Positions 18,566 to 32,532 of a stretch of DNA of 64,000 nucleotides are shown here, piece after piece. The DNA comes from Carposina sasakii (Eukaryota > Arthropoda > Insecta > Lepidoptera > Carposinidae). Position 1 is the stretch's first letter. Every line of letters begins with the position of its first letter. The DNA lies in NCBI GenBank assembly GCA_014607495.2, contig CP053156.1:7502001-7566000 (forward strand), in the 5' to 3' direction. A program made the translations under genes and the position numbers. The notes under the pieces were generated by a model that made no database searches, was not told the DNA's origin, and saw nothing but the letters and a program-made list of their open reading frames with translations.

Positions 18566-18745
18566 AAATTATTACAGAGTTATATAGGTACGAGTGGGTA
18601 GTGAATAATGTTTTGGGGAAACTCTTTTGGATTTTTAAAATTTCGGAAATTTAATCGATTCAGTAGTTTTAGCGTGAAAGACGGACAGACAGATAGATAG
18701 ACAGAGTTACTTTCGCGTTTATAATATCCATAGAGGAATAAGATT
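18566..18745 (+). repeat. Lepidopteran-type dispersed repeat tail (SINE/LINE-like)
   Basis: ATCGATTCAGTAGTTTTAGCGTGAAAG followed by GACAGACAGATAGATAGACAGA and GTTACTTTCGCGTTTATAAT is the familiar 3' end of a very abundant repeat in moth and butterfly genomes. The copy is diverged. It supports the host assignment. Confidence 0.6.
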
Positions 18746-18769
18746 GTATAATATCAGTAAGGAGAAGTT

Positions 18770-19085
18770 ACATACAGGATATAAGTGACAGATAGCCAAA
18801 TATTTATATGCTAACTTTAGACCATGATACTGAAGTGAAAATCATAGCTAATATTCACAGGAACTCTCCGGCCATTTTATTTTTTTTTAGGACCAAAATA
18901 GTGTAGTTCGTTTATTTAGGCCTTAGATAATGTCTCAAAATAAGATTTTAAGTAATACATGACTTTCAAGCAAGAAAGAACAGCTAAATAACTATGCTCA
19001 AATAACTGATCAACCCTTATGACGAGTCTCAGTCAATTGATCCAAAAAACAGCAATGTATCACGCAATAACCAACAGGAAGTCTA
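18770..19085 (-). repeat. Right arm of large imperfect inverted repeat
   Basis: Reverse-complement partner of 17480-17785, about 985 bp away. Either the two ends of a fold-back or MITE-like element or two inverted insertions of one repeat family. The dispersed-repeat tail lies between the arms, next to the right one. Confidence 0.55.
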
Positions 19086-19441
19086 ATAACAGTACTAGAA
19101 TTAACGTTAAAACCATTCTAGTTTATCACATTTTGAACAGTAATCAAGTCACTTTACGCAAATAGACCAGACAATCGCATCGGCATGATTGAAAGGGAGC
19201 CTTCAGCGCTGCAGCGAGTTGTGGACAATAGGGCACAGCGCTGTTTCCGCTACAGTGTACACAAGGTAATTAGCGGGACAAGCTTACAGCTGTGTTTCTG
19301 CTAGATTGTGGAATTAACTTTTATTGGAAGCTTTCGAAATGGATATTCTATGTTATCTGTGTGCCGCTGTGGATCGCCATGATGGATACTTTTTGTACAT
19401 ACAGAACTAAACTATACATACTTGTGCTGTGTTTGACAAAT

Positions 19442-21142
19442 TGAAACGCTGTCCCCTTCTTCCCCTATTACAGGCAAGAAGTGGACAGGTCCAGTTAATG
19501 AATTTAAACAAAAGAAAAACAACGGTAAAATAAGTGATTAAAATAAAAAAAAACAATTTTTTGAACACGAGACTAATTTATTAAAGTAACGCGATAACAG
19601 GTCGTGGGTGACTAATCCTGGTTTCTCCGATAAATATTAAAATTGTTACAAGGTAGGCACGTAACTTTGGCGAGACGTATCCCCGGTAGCAGCCGAGGCA
19701 GTGATGCGAAATGTCCGCCGGGATGCTCGGCAATCCTTGGAATACTCCAAATTCAATCCAATCCGAACGAAATCCAATTCCGAACGAAATCCAATCCGAA
19801 CGAATTCCAAATCTGGACGAAATCCAAATCCGAACTAAATCCTAATCCGGACGTAATCCAAACGTAATCGCCCACCGAACCTGGGAATTTGACAGATCCG
19901 GTGTAAGGCCGTGTGCCTCTTTCCAAATCTGCCAATCGGGTAACTCTCCAAATACAACTCAATACAATTAATATTATCCGATTGGCAGAGACATTTACAA
20001 AAGGAAAAAAAAACAAAAGGGAGCTGAGTAGAAAAAAAAAATAATCCGAATATTCAGATTTAGCAATGAAAAAAAATTAAGAAAAAGGTAGAAGGTAACT
20101 ACAAATAATATTTGCAATCTGAATATTCGGAATAGGCGTTGGGAAAAAAACACAATAAAATAATACTCAATAATATAAAATACATTAGATATATAAATAC
20201 AGAATAAAATAAATATATACCTATAATTACGAATAATATTATAGAAGAGGTAGTTTATAGGTGCGTAGCTGGTACCTTGGAATCCGGATTATTACATAAT
20301 AATTCCTTCTTATTTACCTTTGATTTCAATTAAAATACGTTCGTATTTAGGCTAAACTCAATATGAACTTAACTCAAGGCTTCCACTAAAATAACGGTCA
20401 TATTAAAATTGTGAGGTAGTCAAATAATCTAGATTCCGTCGCAGTTCTAAGTGAATTCTAACTAAAATCTAAAATAACAATTAATAATGGCATTCGTGGA
20501 TAGCGGAATTAGAAATACGTATACAATTTATAATTAGGTAGCTATAAACACGGTCAGCTAATGAGATATAGTAGCTATCCAGAATCCAGACCAACGATAA
20601 GTGCTAGAACACTATTTAGCACAGCATAGAATATATAAACATTTTAACGAAGCTACAACGCACCTATAATTGCTACACACGAAATAAATAGATAAAATAT
20701 AGCTATATATATTCACTCACTTACCTAGTTCGAAGTGGCGACACTTATCACAGATTAAATTATTGAGTTGCACTATGGCGACTATTTGAATTGCCACAAC
20801 AGCAGAAAGTAATATTTATAATAGGTAAGGGAACGAGGAATTTAACTTAGGCTTCAAATAGTTTCCTAATCCTTTGACACAAGCTTTGGTAATGAGCGAC
20901 CGCGCGATCGAGGCAACAGGCCTTCTGTCTGTCCTTCGGCGCACGGTTATTGACCTCAGCCTAGAATGGCCTTGCCATTGGTTAAATTTGATGTCCCCGT
21001 TCGGCGTGAATTTTAGAGATTTTATTACCATAAAAGGTAATCTTGGTGCCAAAAAGACGAAATTCCGGCTAGACTGGCAACGCCAAAAACGTTTTGAAAT
21101 ATAACGACGGCACCATGTCGCGGGAATTTGAACAACGCGACA
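19442..21142 (-). repeat. LTR 1 (outer, left boundary of array)
   Basis: Starts TGAAACG and ends CGCGACA on the + strand (TG...CA). The left neighbour ACAAAT is unique flank; the right neighbour TTGCCCCCC is the polypurine tract complement. It contains the short tandem repeats at about 19749-19870. Many single-base differences from the other LTRs. Confidence 0.88.
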
Positions 21143-21157
21143 TTGCCCCCCCTCGAC
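21143..21157 (-). other. Polypurine tract, copy 1
   Basis: GTCGAGGGGGGGCAA on the minus strand immediately before the 3' LTR, the expected primer site for plus-strand synthesis. Confidence 0.75.
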
Positions 21158-21742
21158 AGAAAGGTTTTTAGGCGTAGAAGACGACGACAAAACCGCCAAG
21201 GACGAAGGAGTAAAAAAAACCTCGGAAACACTCATCAACATACATACGATCCATACATACCATCATCAATCATACATCATATTCATACTATGTGTGAGTT
21301 GCTGAAATTGCAATCACACTTACTCTGACACAATAGAGATCAGAACTAGAATATTGTTAGGCTGACTCATGATAAGTGATCCTAGCACGATTTTTGTCCT
21401 TAACGATAAGAATTCGAGAACAATATAGCGATGCCCAGAAGATTAAATATATTAGTTAGGTGCAGGGTCACTAACCGCCCTGCTGCGTTTGATGAGGCCT
21501 TATTAAAAGAAAATTAAGGTATGAGAAAAAAAATGGCTTATTTAACAAGTCATCATCCGCTTGAGTGATAAGGCTTTGGTTGACCTTCCTAAAATACCAA
21601 ATCTTCGACAACCACCATTGATCTCGAACTCGCTGCCAATCTAATTACTCTCGAATAAAATTTTCCCAAAATCACGCTAAAAAACCTATTAAGAAATGAA
21701 AGCAAGAAAGTAATAATAAAGAAAAAATTATAAATGAAAAAT

Positions 21743-24593
21743 TTATATAGAATTATTAGACAATCTAAAATCTTTAATATGCCAATCCCCAATACTCTTC
21801 CCAGACATATCTTGTAAAGTAAACACAAGTGAAGATTTCTTAGCGATTTATCTTACACTTTTGAAATTTAGGACCTAATTTCTTAGCAAAATGAGCACCT
21901 TTATCGCTTAAGAAATAAGTACGTTTCCAACTATATCACCCACATTGTACACTGCTTGTTTCCTACGCAAATTGTAACGCCTCGCATTCTTTTCGTGGCT
22001 GTGGAATAACGCCAACTGAACGTCGTTAAAGATCTTCGATAACTCGCCTATATTCTCAACATATTCATCGCGAGGCCTGAAAATTACATCATTTGGATTT
22101 ATATCCGATGCAGACTCATAAAAACGAACCGCTGGAAACCAATTCTCTGCCATAGACTAGAAAAGACGGCGTTACCTTAGTCGATTCATTGACTGAAATT
22201 ATTAAGTCGAATTGAATTTTAGGGAGATGGACATCCCATGTGCGATGATCATCGTGATATAAGATGATATAGCTGTGACAATGGTTTTGTTATAACGTTC
22301 AACGGTATTACCTGTGGGGTATACTTTGGAGTAAAATTAATATTAGGAACTTTATATTTAAGAAACATATTATTCAATTCCTTACTGATAAACTGACAAC
22401 CATTATCTAACACAACATACTGCGGCACTCCGTGTACTAAAAAAACTCCATCTTCAGATACTTCGTTACAGCTGCAGCTGTTGCGCGCCTTAATGGAAAC
22501 AAAATACTATACTTAGAAAAACAACAACATACTACAAAAAGGTAAGAATGCTGTTTTCGAGAAACCGGTAACGGACCTACTAAATCGATAGATATCATTG
22601 GAAAGGACGAATACACTCTTTAGCCTTGCCCATGAGACCCAGCGTGTTGTGTGATGGCGCCTTATATGCTAAAACAGACGTCACACCCAGCGCAGAAGGT
22701 AACGGTATCTTTATACATACCAGGCCAGTAGTATCTTAGACAAAGTCCTTTGTATGTTTTGAAAATCCCGAGTGAGCACAAGTCGGTTCTGCGTGATTAG
22801 ACTTACTTTAAATATTTGCCCTTTCCTCCTGATAATGACTTCTTTCCATTCAATTCAGAGACCAAAGCATTATTACTACACATATAACGATACAACTTTC
22901 CATCACGGATATTGTAATTAGGAAAACTAGAAGGAGAATTTAAGCAACCATTAAATATTAAGATACCACTCGTCGTCGGTAACGGGGGAGCACTATAGGT
23001 TTTACAGAAATAGCAGCTAACTGAGGTGCACGGGACAAGGCATCCGGAATGACGTTATCTTTGCCCTTACGATGAACAATGACGAATCAAATCCTGACAA
23101 TCTAACCCCCACGAGCCAAGCGACCTGTAGGATTTGATAAGGACAAAAACCACTTCAACGCTGATGATCAGTGATGACGGTGAATGTTTTCCCGTTCTCA
23201 ATATAGCATCGCCAATGCCCAAAGCCACAAGTACTGCAAGTGCTTCTCGTTCTGTAAACGCTGTAATTGCGTTCAGCACCCGACAGTGATCTGCTCATGA
23301 AAGCGATTGGACGTTCAATACCATCTACCATTTGAGTCAACATGCCGCCCTATACATAATATACTGCATCAGTGTGAACCTGAAATGGTAATTCAAATTT
23401 TGGACAACTAAGTATGGAGTAACTCCCTAAACAACTTTTTAACTTCTGAAACGAATTTTCAGCTTCTCGGTCACTTGAAAGGTGGTGCATTTTTCCTTGA
23501 TGACGTTAAGGCATTTAATGGACCAGCAATAGTGCTGAATTGAGGAATGAAACGACGATACCACGAAGCTGTACCTAAAAATCGCTTCACCTCCTTTTTT
23601 GATGTAGGCGTAGCGAACTGCAATATAGCCTCAACCTTTTCTGGATCAGTACGAAGACCTCTCGCATCTATAACGTAGCCTAGATACTTCAAATTGTCAC
23701 GAAAGAATTGACATTTTTCATAATTAATAGTTAAAATTAGCCCCGGTAAGCTTTTTAAGAACCCTCAGAAGTAAGTAAACATGTTCTCAAAGTGCTGCTA
23801 ACAACAATTATGTCATCTAAATACAAAAAACCCTTTGCTCGAATTCTGGACCAAATAAGGTATCCCCAGCCTCTGTTGAGTTGCTGGTGCGTTAGTAAGC
23901 CCAAAAGGCATAACATTAAATTGAAAAGTCATCTACCAGGAACATAAAAGAAGTTTTTTCTCGATCTGCAGCGCGTAACGGAACCTGCCAAAATGCTTTA
24001 GATAAATCAATAGAACTCAAATATCTAGCGTCCTCTAAGGTTATCAAGAATTTCGGAGATGTAGGTAAACTATAAGCATCCTTCTTAGTTAACGAATTTA
24101 ATTTACGACTGTCCAGACAAAAACGAGGCTTGCCATCCTTTTTTCCAACGACTAGCACCGGGGAAGACCAAGGACTCTCGCCAGGTGATATGACCTTCAA
24201 ACGTAACATCTCGTCAACCTGTTCTGCGACTATCCTCTGCTTCTCCGGCGATAGACGGTAACACCGCTGTCTGATTGGCTCGGCGTCGCCTGTATCTATA
24301 CAGTGGGTAACAATATTAGTTCTACCTAAACCTTTACAAGACTCAGAAATTTGAAGAAATTGGTTAGTGACATTATCTGCTAACTCCTTCTCGACTTGAG
24401 ATAATGAATCATACGGCTGCAGATGAGTAGCTTCCATATCTAAATGCGATATGGTAGAGAATTGAAATTTATTAAAAGTAGTAAAATTAATTTTAGGTAA
24501 GTATTTAGGACAAATAGAGAATGTAGACCAAAAGTCTACACCTAGAATAAGTGGTGAATCCACTTGTGGAATAATGAAAGCCCTAAGACAATG
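21743..24593 (-). pseudogene. pol (RT-RNase H-integrase), copy 1, many frameshifts
   Basis: Same protein as in copies 4 and 5, broken by at least ten one-base indels, visible as separate open pieces (e.g. 24563-23916 RT N-part, 23692-23471, 23343-23067, 22153-21908). The equivalent bases in copies 3-6 are clean, so these breaks are probably consensus errors near the gap rather than decay. Confidence 0.8.
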
Positions 24594-24594
24594 A

Positions 24595-25620
24595 CAAGAG
24601 TCAATTGGTCGTCATATGGATTAAACATAAACGGTGAACAGCTAACGCATCTGCGCTTTGCCGACGACATCGTAATCCTGTCAGAATCTCACCAAGAACT
24701 GCAACACATGCTCACCTCACTAGACGAAGCTAGCAAAAAAATAGGATTGCACATGAACCTCTCCAAAACAAAAGTAATGACGAGCGGAGAAGAGATCCCA
24801 ATAACTCTAAATAGTACTAAAATAGAATATGTTAGCGAGTATATATATTTGGGTCAACTGATAGCATTCCACGATGCCACCACAAAGGAAATAGATCGTA
24901 GAATAGCCACTCGTGGAAGAAATACTGGCAAACAAGGATATATTCAAAAGTCGTTTACCAATACACCTGAAAAAACGCTTGATGGATAACACAATACTAC
25001 AATCCTTACTCTATGGATGTCAGACATGGCACTGACTAGAAATCTCGTACAGAAGATTGTCACCTTCCAAAGGGCGGCAGAGCGCTCGATGATGGGTCTC
25101 AAACTAAAAGACAAAATCAGACACGTAGAGATACTACAAAAGAACAAAAGTCATTGACGCAGCTAAGATGCTCTGCAGACTGAAGTGGAGGTGTGGCCGG
25201 ACATCTCGCGCGAGCTACAGACGGCAGGTGGAGCGAACGCGTCGTACACTGGTATCCTAGAGATGCGACCAGAGCGAGAGGACGACCCCGAAGGAGATGG
25301 TGCGATGACGTGGTAGAGGTTGCCGTGCTACCTGGACCCGCACAGTACAACAACGACACACATGGAAAAACATGGAGGAGGCCTTTACCCAACTTTGGGT
25401 GCCCTAATATAATAAATATTTCAATATTGTAATTTTTATAATTTTAATTTTAATTAAATATATATTGAAGTAAATTGTAATTGTAACTAGTAGCTATATT
25501 TTTACTATGAATAATAATATAAATAATATGCATGTATTTAATTAATTTTATTAATAATATGGAAATTTGTAGTGTTAATGATATAGGGAAATAAAGGCTA
25601 TTTTATTTTATTTATTTATT
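24595..25620 (+). mobile_element. 5'-truncated RTE-type non-LTR fragment inside gypsy copy 1
   Basis: About 1.03 kb flanked by the 11-bp direct repeat TAAGACAATGA (24584-24594 and 25621-25631). The remnant coding part is frameshifted after about 24900. 3' end is the short-repeat tail (ATTTT)n(ATTT)n. Confidence 0.85.
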
Positions 25621-26936
25621 TAAGACAATGAGTAGAACCTTCAAAAATAAAATTTAAATCTAAATAACCTAACGAATACATGCGCTGACCACCAGCCGCA
25701 GTTACAAAAATATTATCGGCGGTCTTAATGTTAAGACCCCTATCAACAAAAACCTTATGAAAGTTATCACCTAAAATGGTGATTGCTGAACCTGAATCTA
25801 ATAGACCCTGTAGCTCGATATCAGGATAGCCTTCAAATCCAACCTTAACATAAGGACGAACGTCACCAACAGGAATTTTATTAAAGATAGTGGCCACCCT
25901 ATAGACTGGAAAAATTACGTATTGTACTTAGCCAGTTTGACCATTCCTCGCGATCAAACTTAGGTGGACTGGGCGACGCACTATCGTTGACTAGTTTTTT
26001 GACTGTGACGCAACACCTTACATTTAGGACAATTACTAATGGCGACACCTTTTTCGCCACATACCCTGCATACTAATGTCTTTGCACAAGTAGGACAATT
26101 TAAAATAGAAAACCCGTCTAAACCGCATTTAAAACATTTCAATTTTCTTGAGGAACCTAATGAAATGATTGATTGCATTACATTTATTTATTTGTTATTA
26201 TTTAAAATTACTACGACCCTTGCTAGACTGGTCATAACCATAGGCAAATTCAGGTGGCAACCTTAGAAGATAGTGATGTCGACGGTTCCACAAAATCCGC
26301 CGAACGAGCCATAACAGTCTCGTACCTCTTGCAGATGGTACGCAATTGCATAACTGAATTAACCTCAGTTGATGTAGCTAAAACATTTGAATAGCAAGGT
26401 CTAATATTATTAAGTAAAATTTCCAATTTATCCTCTTCCGAAATAGGTTTTGACAAACGACTAAACATGCCATGCATAATCGCAATGTATATCGACATGC
26501 TCTCTGACCTACCCTGAGTGCGCTCCCTAATCTCCTTAAGCAGCTTGTAGTCGTAGTTAGGAATATCGAACTCCTCTTTCATAGAATCTACTAACTGCGA
26601 CCAATCGGAGATATAATCTCGCACCGAGCGGAACCAGTGTAACGCGTTATCAGTAAGTAGTTCAGGCATCATTCTAAAAATCGGTCGTCCGCAACACCAC
26701 GCGCTTTACGCAACTCCTCGAGTCGCATAAGGAAAGACCGAACACACGATTTTCCGTTAAACTTTAGCTTGAGGAGCTCGGATAAATTATTGCGATCGCA
26801 TACCACCGTAATAGAAGGTGCAAACGTCATTGCACTTGACACACGGCTCATCCTTCACCGTAGGTAATGTAGGTGATGAAGGACCAGCCGAAGGATTCGG
26901 TGACAAGTATAATGTCGGGGTTGCAGGCCGCGACAT
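25616..26936 (-). pseudogene. gag-pro of gypsy copy 1
   Basis: ATG at 26936. Pieces in different frames cover matrix/capsid (26851-26250), the zinc-knuckle region (26178-25981) and the protease with DSGSAITILG (25897-25616). The slippery A-run near 25996 has six A. Several one-base indels compared with copy 4. Confidence 0.8.
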
Positions 26937-27359
26937 CTTGATTTGATAAAAATTTTATTTAAATTTAAAAATATGAAAAAGAGAATGTAAAAAAAATAAA
27001 AAATTAAAAAAAACACCCCGAAGGTAGTACAAAAATAAAATCCGTTGAAAATAACGCAATATCTGGATAACTCGCTAAATGAAAAGGTAGTGAGTGAAAC
27101 AGAAGAAATAAATATATATATAAAGAATAAAAATACTTTATAATATGCGGACCTGTGAAAATAACGGGTACCCAATTTCTTCCAACAACCCCAAAATAGG
27201 GTTTGGAGTCTATTGGGTCGCAGTATTTCACCGGGCGGCCAGGCCGCGAGCACTACTGCTATGATATAAAAAAAATACACAAAGCTGCAAAAGTACACAA
27301 GATAATAAATATGACTCACCAATCACCTAGAAACCAGGATCAATGTTATATAATAAAAA

Positions 27360-27372
27360 CGAGTGGGCGCCA
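27360..27372 (-). other. Primer binding site, copy 1
   Basis: TGGCGCCCACTCG on the minus strand, one base after the end of the 5' LTR (LTR 2). The first nine bases are complementary to the 3' end of insect tRNA-Lys(CUU) as I recall it. Confidence 0.65.
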
Positions 27373-27373
27373 A

Positions 27374-29074
27374 TGAAACGCTGTCCCCTTCTTCCCTATT
27401 ACAGGCAAGAAGTGGACAGGTCCAGTTAATGAATTTAAACAAAAGAAAAACAACGGTAAAACTAAGTGATTAAAATAAAAAAAAAACAATTTTTTGAACA
27501 CGAGACTAATTTATAAAGTAACGCGATAAACAGGTCGTGGGTGACTAATCCTGGTTTCTCCGATAAATATTAAAATTGTTTACAAGGTAGGCACGTAACT
27601 TTGGCGAGACGTATCCCCGGTAGCAGCCGAGGCAGTGATGCGAAATGTCCGCCGGGATGCTCGGCAATCCTTGGAATACTCCAAATTCAATCCAATTCCG
27701 AACGAAATCCAATTCCGAACGAAATCCATTCCGAACGAATTCCAAATCTGGACGAAATCCAAATCCGAACTAAATCCTAATCCGGACGTAATCCAAACGT
27801 AATCGCCACCGAACCTGGAATTTGACAGATCCGGTGTAAGGCCGTGTGCCTCTTTCCAAATCTGCCAATCGGGTAACGTCTCCAAATAACAACTCAATAC
27901 AATTAATATTATCCGATTGGCAGAGACATTTACAAAAGGAAAAAAAAAACAAAAGGGAGCTGAGTAGAAAAAAAATCCGAATATTCAGATTTAGCAATGA
28001 AAAAAAATTAAGAAAAAGGTAGAAGGTAACTACAAATAATATTGCAATCTGAATATTCGGAATAGGCGTTTGGGAAAAAAAAACACAATAAATAATACTC
28101 AATAATATAAAATACATTAGATTATATAAATACAGAATAAAATAAATATATACCTATAATTACGAATAATATTATAGAAGAGGGTAGTTATAGGTGCGTA
28201 GCTGGTACCTTGGAATCCGGATTATTACATAATAATTCCTTCTTATTTACCTTTGATTTCAATTAAATACGTTCGTATTTAGGGCTAAACTCAAATATGA
28301 ACTTAACTCAAGGCTTCCACTAAAATAACGGTCATATTAAAATTGTGAGGTAGTCAAATAATCTAGATTCCGTCGCAGTACTAAGTGAATTCTAACTAAA
28401 ATCTAAAATAACAATTAAATAATGGCATTCGTGGATAGCGAATTAGAAATACGTATACAATTTATAATTAGGTAGCTATAACACGGTCAGCTAATGAGAT
28501 ATAGTAGCTATCCAGAATCCAGACCAACGATAAGTGCTAGAACACTATTTAGCACAGCATAGAATATATAAACATTTTAACGAAGCTACAACGCACCTAT
28601 AATTGCTACACGAAATAAATAGATAAAATATAGCTATATATATTCACTCACTTACCTAGTTCGAAGTGGCGACACTTATCACAGATTAAATTATTGAGTT
28701 GCACTATGGCGACTATTTGAATTGCACAACAGCAGAAAGTAATATTTATAATAGGTAAGGAACGAGGAATTAACTTAGGCTTCAAATAGTTCCTAATCCT
28801 TTGACACAAGCTTTGGTAATGAGCGACCGCGCGATCGAGCAACAGGCCTTCTGTCTGTCCTTCGGCCGCACGGTTATTGACCTCAGCCTAGAATGGCCTT
28901 GCCATTGGTTAAAATTTTGATGTCCCCGTTCGGCGTGAATTTTTAGAGATTTTATTACCATAAAAGGTAATCTTGGTGCCAAAAAGACGAAATTCCGGCT
29001 AGACTGGCAACGCCCAAAACGTTTTTGAAATATAACGACGGCACCATGTCGCGGGAATTTTGAACAACGCGACA
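27374..29074 (-). repeat. LTR 2 (shared by copies 1 and 2)
   Basis: TGAAACG...CGCGACA, 1701 bp. It serves as 5' LTR of copy 1 and 3' LTR of copy 2. Confidence 0.9.
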
Positions 29075-29089
29075 TTGCCCCCCCTCGAC
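29075..29089 (-). other. Polypurine tract, copy 2
   Basis: GTCGAGGGGGGGCAA directly upstream of the LTR on the minus strand. Confidence 0.75.
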
Positions 29090-29670
29090 AGAAAGGTTTT
29101 TAAGGCGTAGAAGACGACGACAAAACCGCCAAGGACGAAGGAGTAAAAAAAAACCTCGGAAACACTCATCAACATACATACGATCCATACATACCATCAT
29201 CAATCATACATCATATTCATACTATGTGTGAGTTGCTGAAATTGCAATCACACTTACTCTGACACAATAGAGATCAGAACTAGAATATTGTTAGGCTGAC
29301 TCATGATAAGTGATCCTAGCACGAATTTTTGTCCTTAACGATAAGATTCGAGAACAATATAGCGATGCCCAGAAGATTAAATATATTAGTTAGGTGCAGG
29401 GTCACTAACCGCCCTGCTGCGTTTGATGAGGCTTAATTAAAAGAAAATTAAGGTATGAAGAAAAAAATGGCTTATTTAACAAGTCATCATCCGCTTGAGT
29501 GATAAGGCTTTGGGTTGACCTTCCTAAAATACCAAATCTTCGACAACCACCATTGATCTCGAACTCGCTGCCAATCTAATTACTCTCGAATAAAATTCCA
29601 AAATCACGCTAAACCTATTAAGAAATGAAAGCAAGAAAGTAATAATAAAGAAAAAATTATAAATGAAAAA

Positions 29671-32531
29671 TTATATAGAATTATTAGACAATCTAAAATC
29701 TTTAATATGCCAATCCCCAATACTCTTCCCAGACATATCTTGTAAAGTAAACACAAGTGAAGATTTCTTAGCGATTATCTTACACTTTTGAAATTTAGGA
29801 GCTAATTTCTTAGCAAAATGAGCACCTTTATCGCTTAAGAAATAAGTACGTTTCCAAACTATATCACCCACATTGTACACTGCTTGTTTCCTACGCAAAT
29901 TGTAACGCCTCGCATTCTTTTCGTGGCTGTGGAATAACGCCAACTGAACGTCGTTAAAGATCTTCGATAACTCGCCTATATTCTCAACATATTCATCGCG
30001 AGGCCTGAAAATTACATCATTTGGATTTATATCCGATGCAGACTCATAAAACGAACCGCTGGAAACCAATTCTCTGCCATAGACTAGAAAAGACGGCGTA
30101 TACTTAGTCGATTCATTGACTGAATTATTAAGTGCGAATTGAATTTTAGGGAGATGGACATCCCATGTGCGATGATCATCGTTGATATAAGATGATATAG
30201 CTGTGACAATGGTTTTGTTATAACGTTCAACGGTATTAACCTGTGGGGTATACTTTGGAGTAAAATTAATATTAGGAACTTTATATTTAAGAAACATATT
30301 ATTCAATTCCTTACTGATAAACTGACAACCATTATCTAACACAACATACTGCGGCACTCCGTGTACTAAAAAACTCCATCTTCAAGATACTTCGTTACAG
30401 CTGCAGCTGTTGCGCGCCTTAATGGAAACAAAATACTATACTTAGAAAAACAACAACATACTACAAAAAGGTAAGAATGCTGTTTTCGAGAAACCGGTAA
30501 CGGACCTACTAAATCGATAGATATCATTTGGAAAGGACGAATACACTCTTTAGCCTTGCCCATGAGACCCAGCGTGTTGTGTGATGGCGCCTTATATGCT
30601 AAACAGACGTCACACCCAGCGCAGAAGGTAACGGTATCTTTATACATACCAGCCAGTAGTATCTTAGACAAAGTCTTTTGTATGTTTTGAAAATCCCGAA
30701 GTGAGCACAAGTCGGTTCTGCGTGATTAGACTTTAAAATATTTGCCCTTTCCTCCTGATAAATGACTTCTTTCCATTCAAATTCAGAGACCAAAGCATTA
30801 TTACTACACATATAACGATACAACTTTCCATCACGGATATTGTAATTAGGAAAACTAGAAGGAGAATTTAAGCAACCATTAAAAATATTAAGATACCACT
30901 CGTCGGTCGTAACGGGTGGCACTATAGGTTTTACAGAAATAGCAGCTAACTGAGGTGCACGGGACAAGGCATCCGGAATGACGTTATCTTTGCCCTTACG
31001 ATGAACAATGACGAAATCAAATCCTGACAATCTAACCCCCCAACGAGCCAAGCGACCTGTAGGATTTGATAGGACAAAAACCACTTCAACGCTGAATGAT
31101 CAGTGATGACGGTGAATGTTTTCCCGTTCTCAATATAGCATCGCCAATGCTCCAAAGCCACAAGTACTGCAAGTGCTTCTCGTTCTGTAACGCTGTAATT
31201 GCGTTCAGCACCCGACAGTGATCTGCTCATGAAAGCGATTGGACGTTCAATACCATCTACCATTTGAGTCAACATGCCGCCTATACCATAATTACTGGCA
31301 TCAGTGTGAACCTGAAATGGTAATTCAAATTTTGGACAACTAAGTATGGGAGTACTCCCTAAACAACTTTTTAACTTCTGAAACGAATTTTCAGCTTCCT
31401 CGGTCCACTTGAAAGGTGGTGCATTTTTCCTTGATGACGTTAAGGCATTTAATGGACCAGCAATAGTGCTGAATTGAGGAATGAAACGACGATACCACGA
31501 AGCTGTACCTAAAAATCGCTTCACCTCCTTTTTTGATGTAGGCGTAGCGAACTGCAATATAGCCTCAACCTTTTCTGGATCAGTACGAAGACCTCTCGCA
31601 TCTATAACGTAGCCTAGATACTTCAAATTGTCACGAAAGAATTGACATTTTTCATAATTAATAGTTAAATTAGCCCCGGTAAGCTTTTTAAGAACCCTCA
31701 GAAGTAAGTAAACATGTTCCTCAAAAGTGCTGCTAACAACAATTATGTCATCTAAATAACAAAAACCCTTTGCTCGAATTCTGGACCAAATAAGGTATCC
31801 ACCAGCCTCTGTTGAGTTGCTGGTGCGTTAGTAAGCCCAAAAGGCATAACATTAAATTGAAAAGTCCCTCTACCAGGAACATAAAAAGAAGTTTTTTCTC
31901 GATCTGCAGCGCGTAACGGAACCTGCCAAAATGCTTTAGATAAATCAATAGAACTCAAATATCTAGCGTCTCTAAGGTTATCAAGAATTTCGGAGATGTA
32001 AGGTAAACTATAAGCATCCTTCTTAGTTAACGAATTTAATTTACGACTGTCCAGACAAAAACGAGGCTTGCCATCCTTTTTTCCAACGACTAGCACCGGG
32101 GAAGACCAAGGACTCTCGCCAGGTGATATGACCTTCAAACGTAACATCTCGTCAACCTGTTCTGCGACTATCCTCTGCTTCTCCGGCGATAGACGGTAAC
32201 ACCGCTGTCTGATTGGCTCGGCGTCGCCTGTATCTATACAGTGGGTAACAATATTAGTTCTACCTAAACCTTTACAAGACTCAGAAATTTGAAGAAATTG
32301 GTTAGTGACATTATCTGCTAACTCCTTCTCGACTTGAGATAATGAATCATACGGCTGCAGATGAGTAGCTTCCATATCTAAATGCGATATGGTAGAGAAT
32401 TGAAATTTATTAAAAGTAGTAAAATTAATTTTAGGTAAGTATTTAGGACAAATAGAGAATGTAGACCAAAAGTCTACACCTAGAATAAGTGGTGAATCCA
32501 CTTGTGGAATAATGAAAGCCCTAAGACAATG
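29671..32531 (-). pseudogene. pol, copy 2, about four frameshifts
   Basis: RT-RNase H-integrase. Open pieces 32501-31752 (RT palm), 31626-30946 (RT thumb/RNase H), 31084-30599, 30710-30366, 30357-29671 (integrase C-part). Each frame change is one missing base relative to copies 4 and 5, for example an A-run near 31757, 'gataagg' to 'gatagg' near 31070, 'caggcc' to 'cagcc' near 30650 and an A-run near 30370. Confidence 0.85.
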
Positions 32532-32532
32532 A

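Larger units (their letters stand above)
17023..19441. other. AT-rich flank without recognisable gene
   Basis: No telomere repeat and no long open frame on either strand. Short frames at 17601-17819 (+), 17851-18048 (+) and 17880-18185 (-) resemble nothing I know and have no supporting features. The stretch holds an inverted repeat and a dispersed-repeat tail (listed separately). 19090-19441 contains nothing I recognise. Confidence 0.6.

Noticed and set aside
20816..21241. Open frames within the LTRs (e.g. 141 codons in LTR 1)
   Set aside because: They overlap the LTR terminus and polypurine tract, differ between copies through indels and match nothing known.
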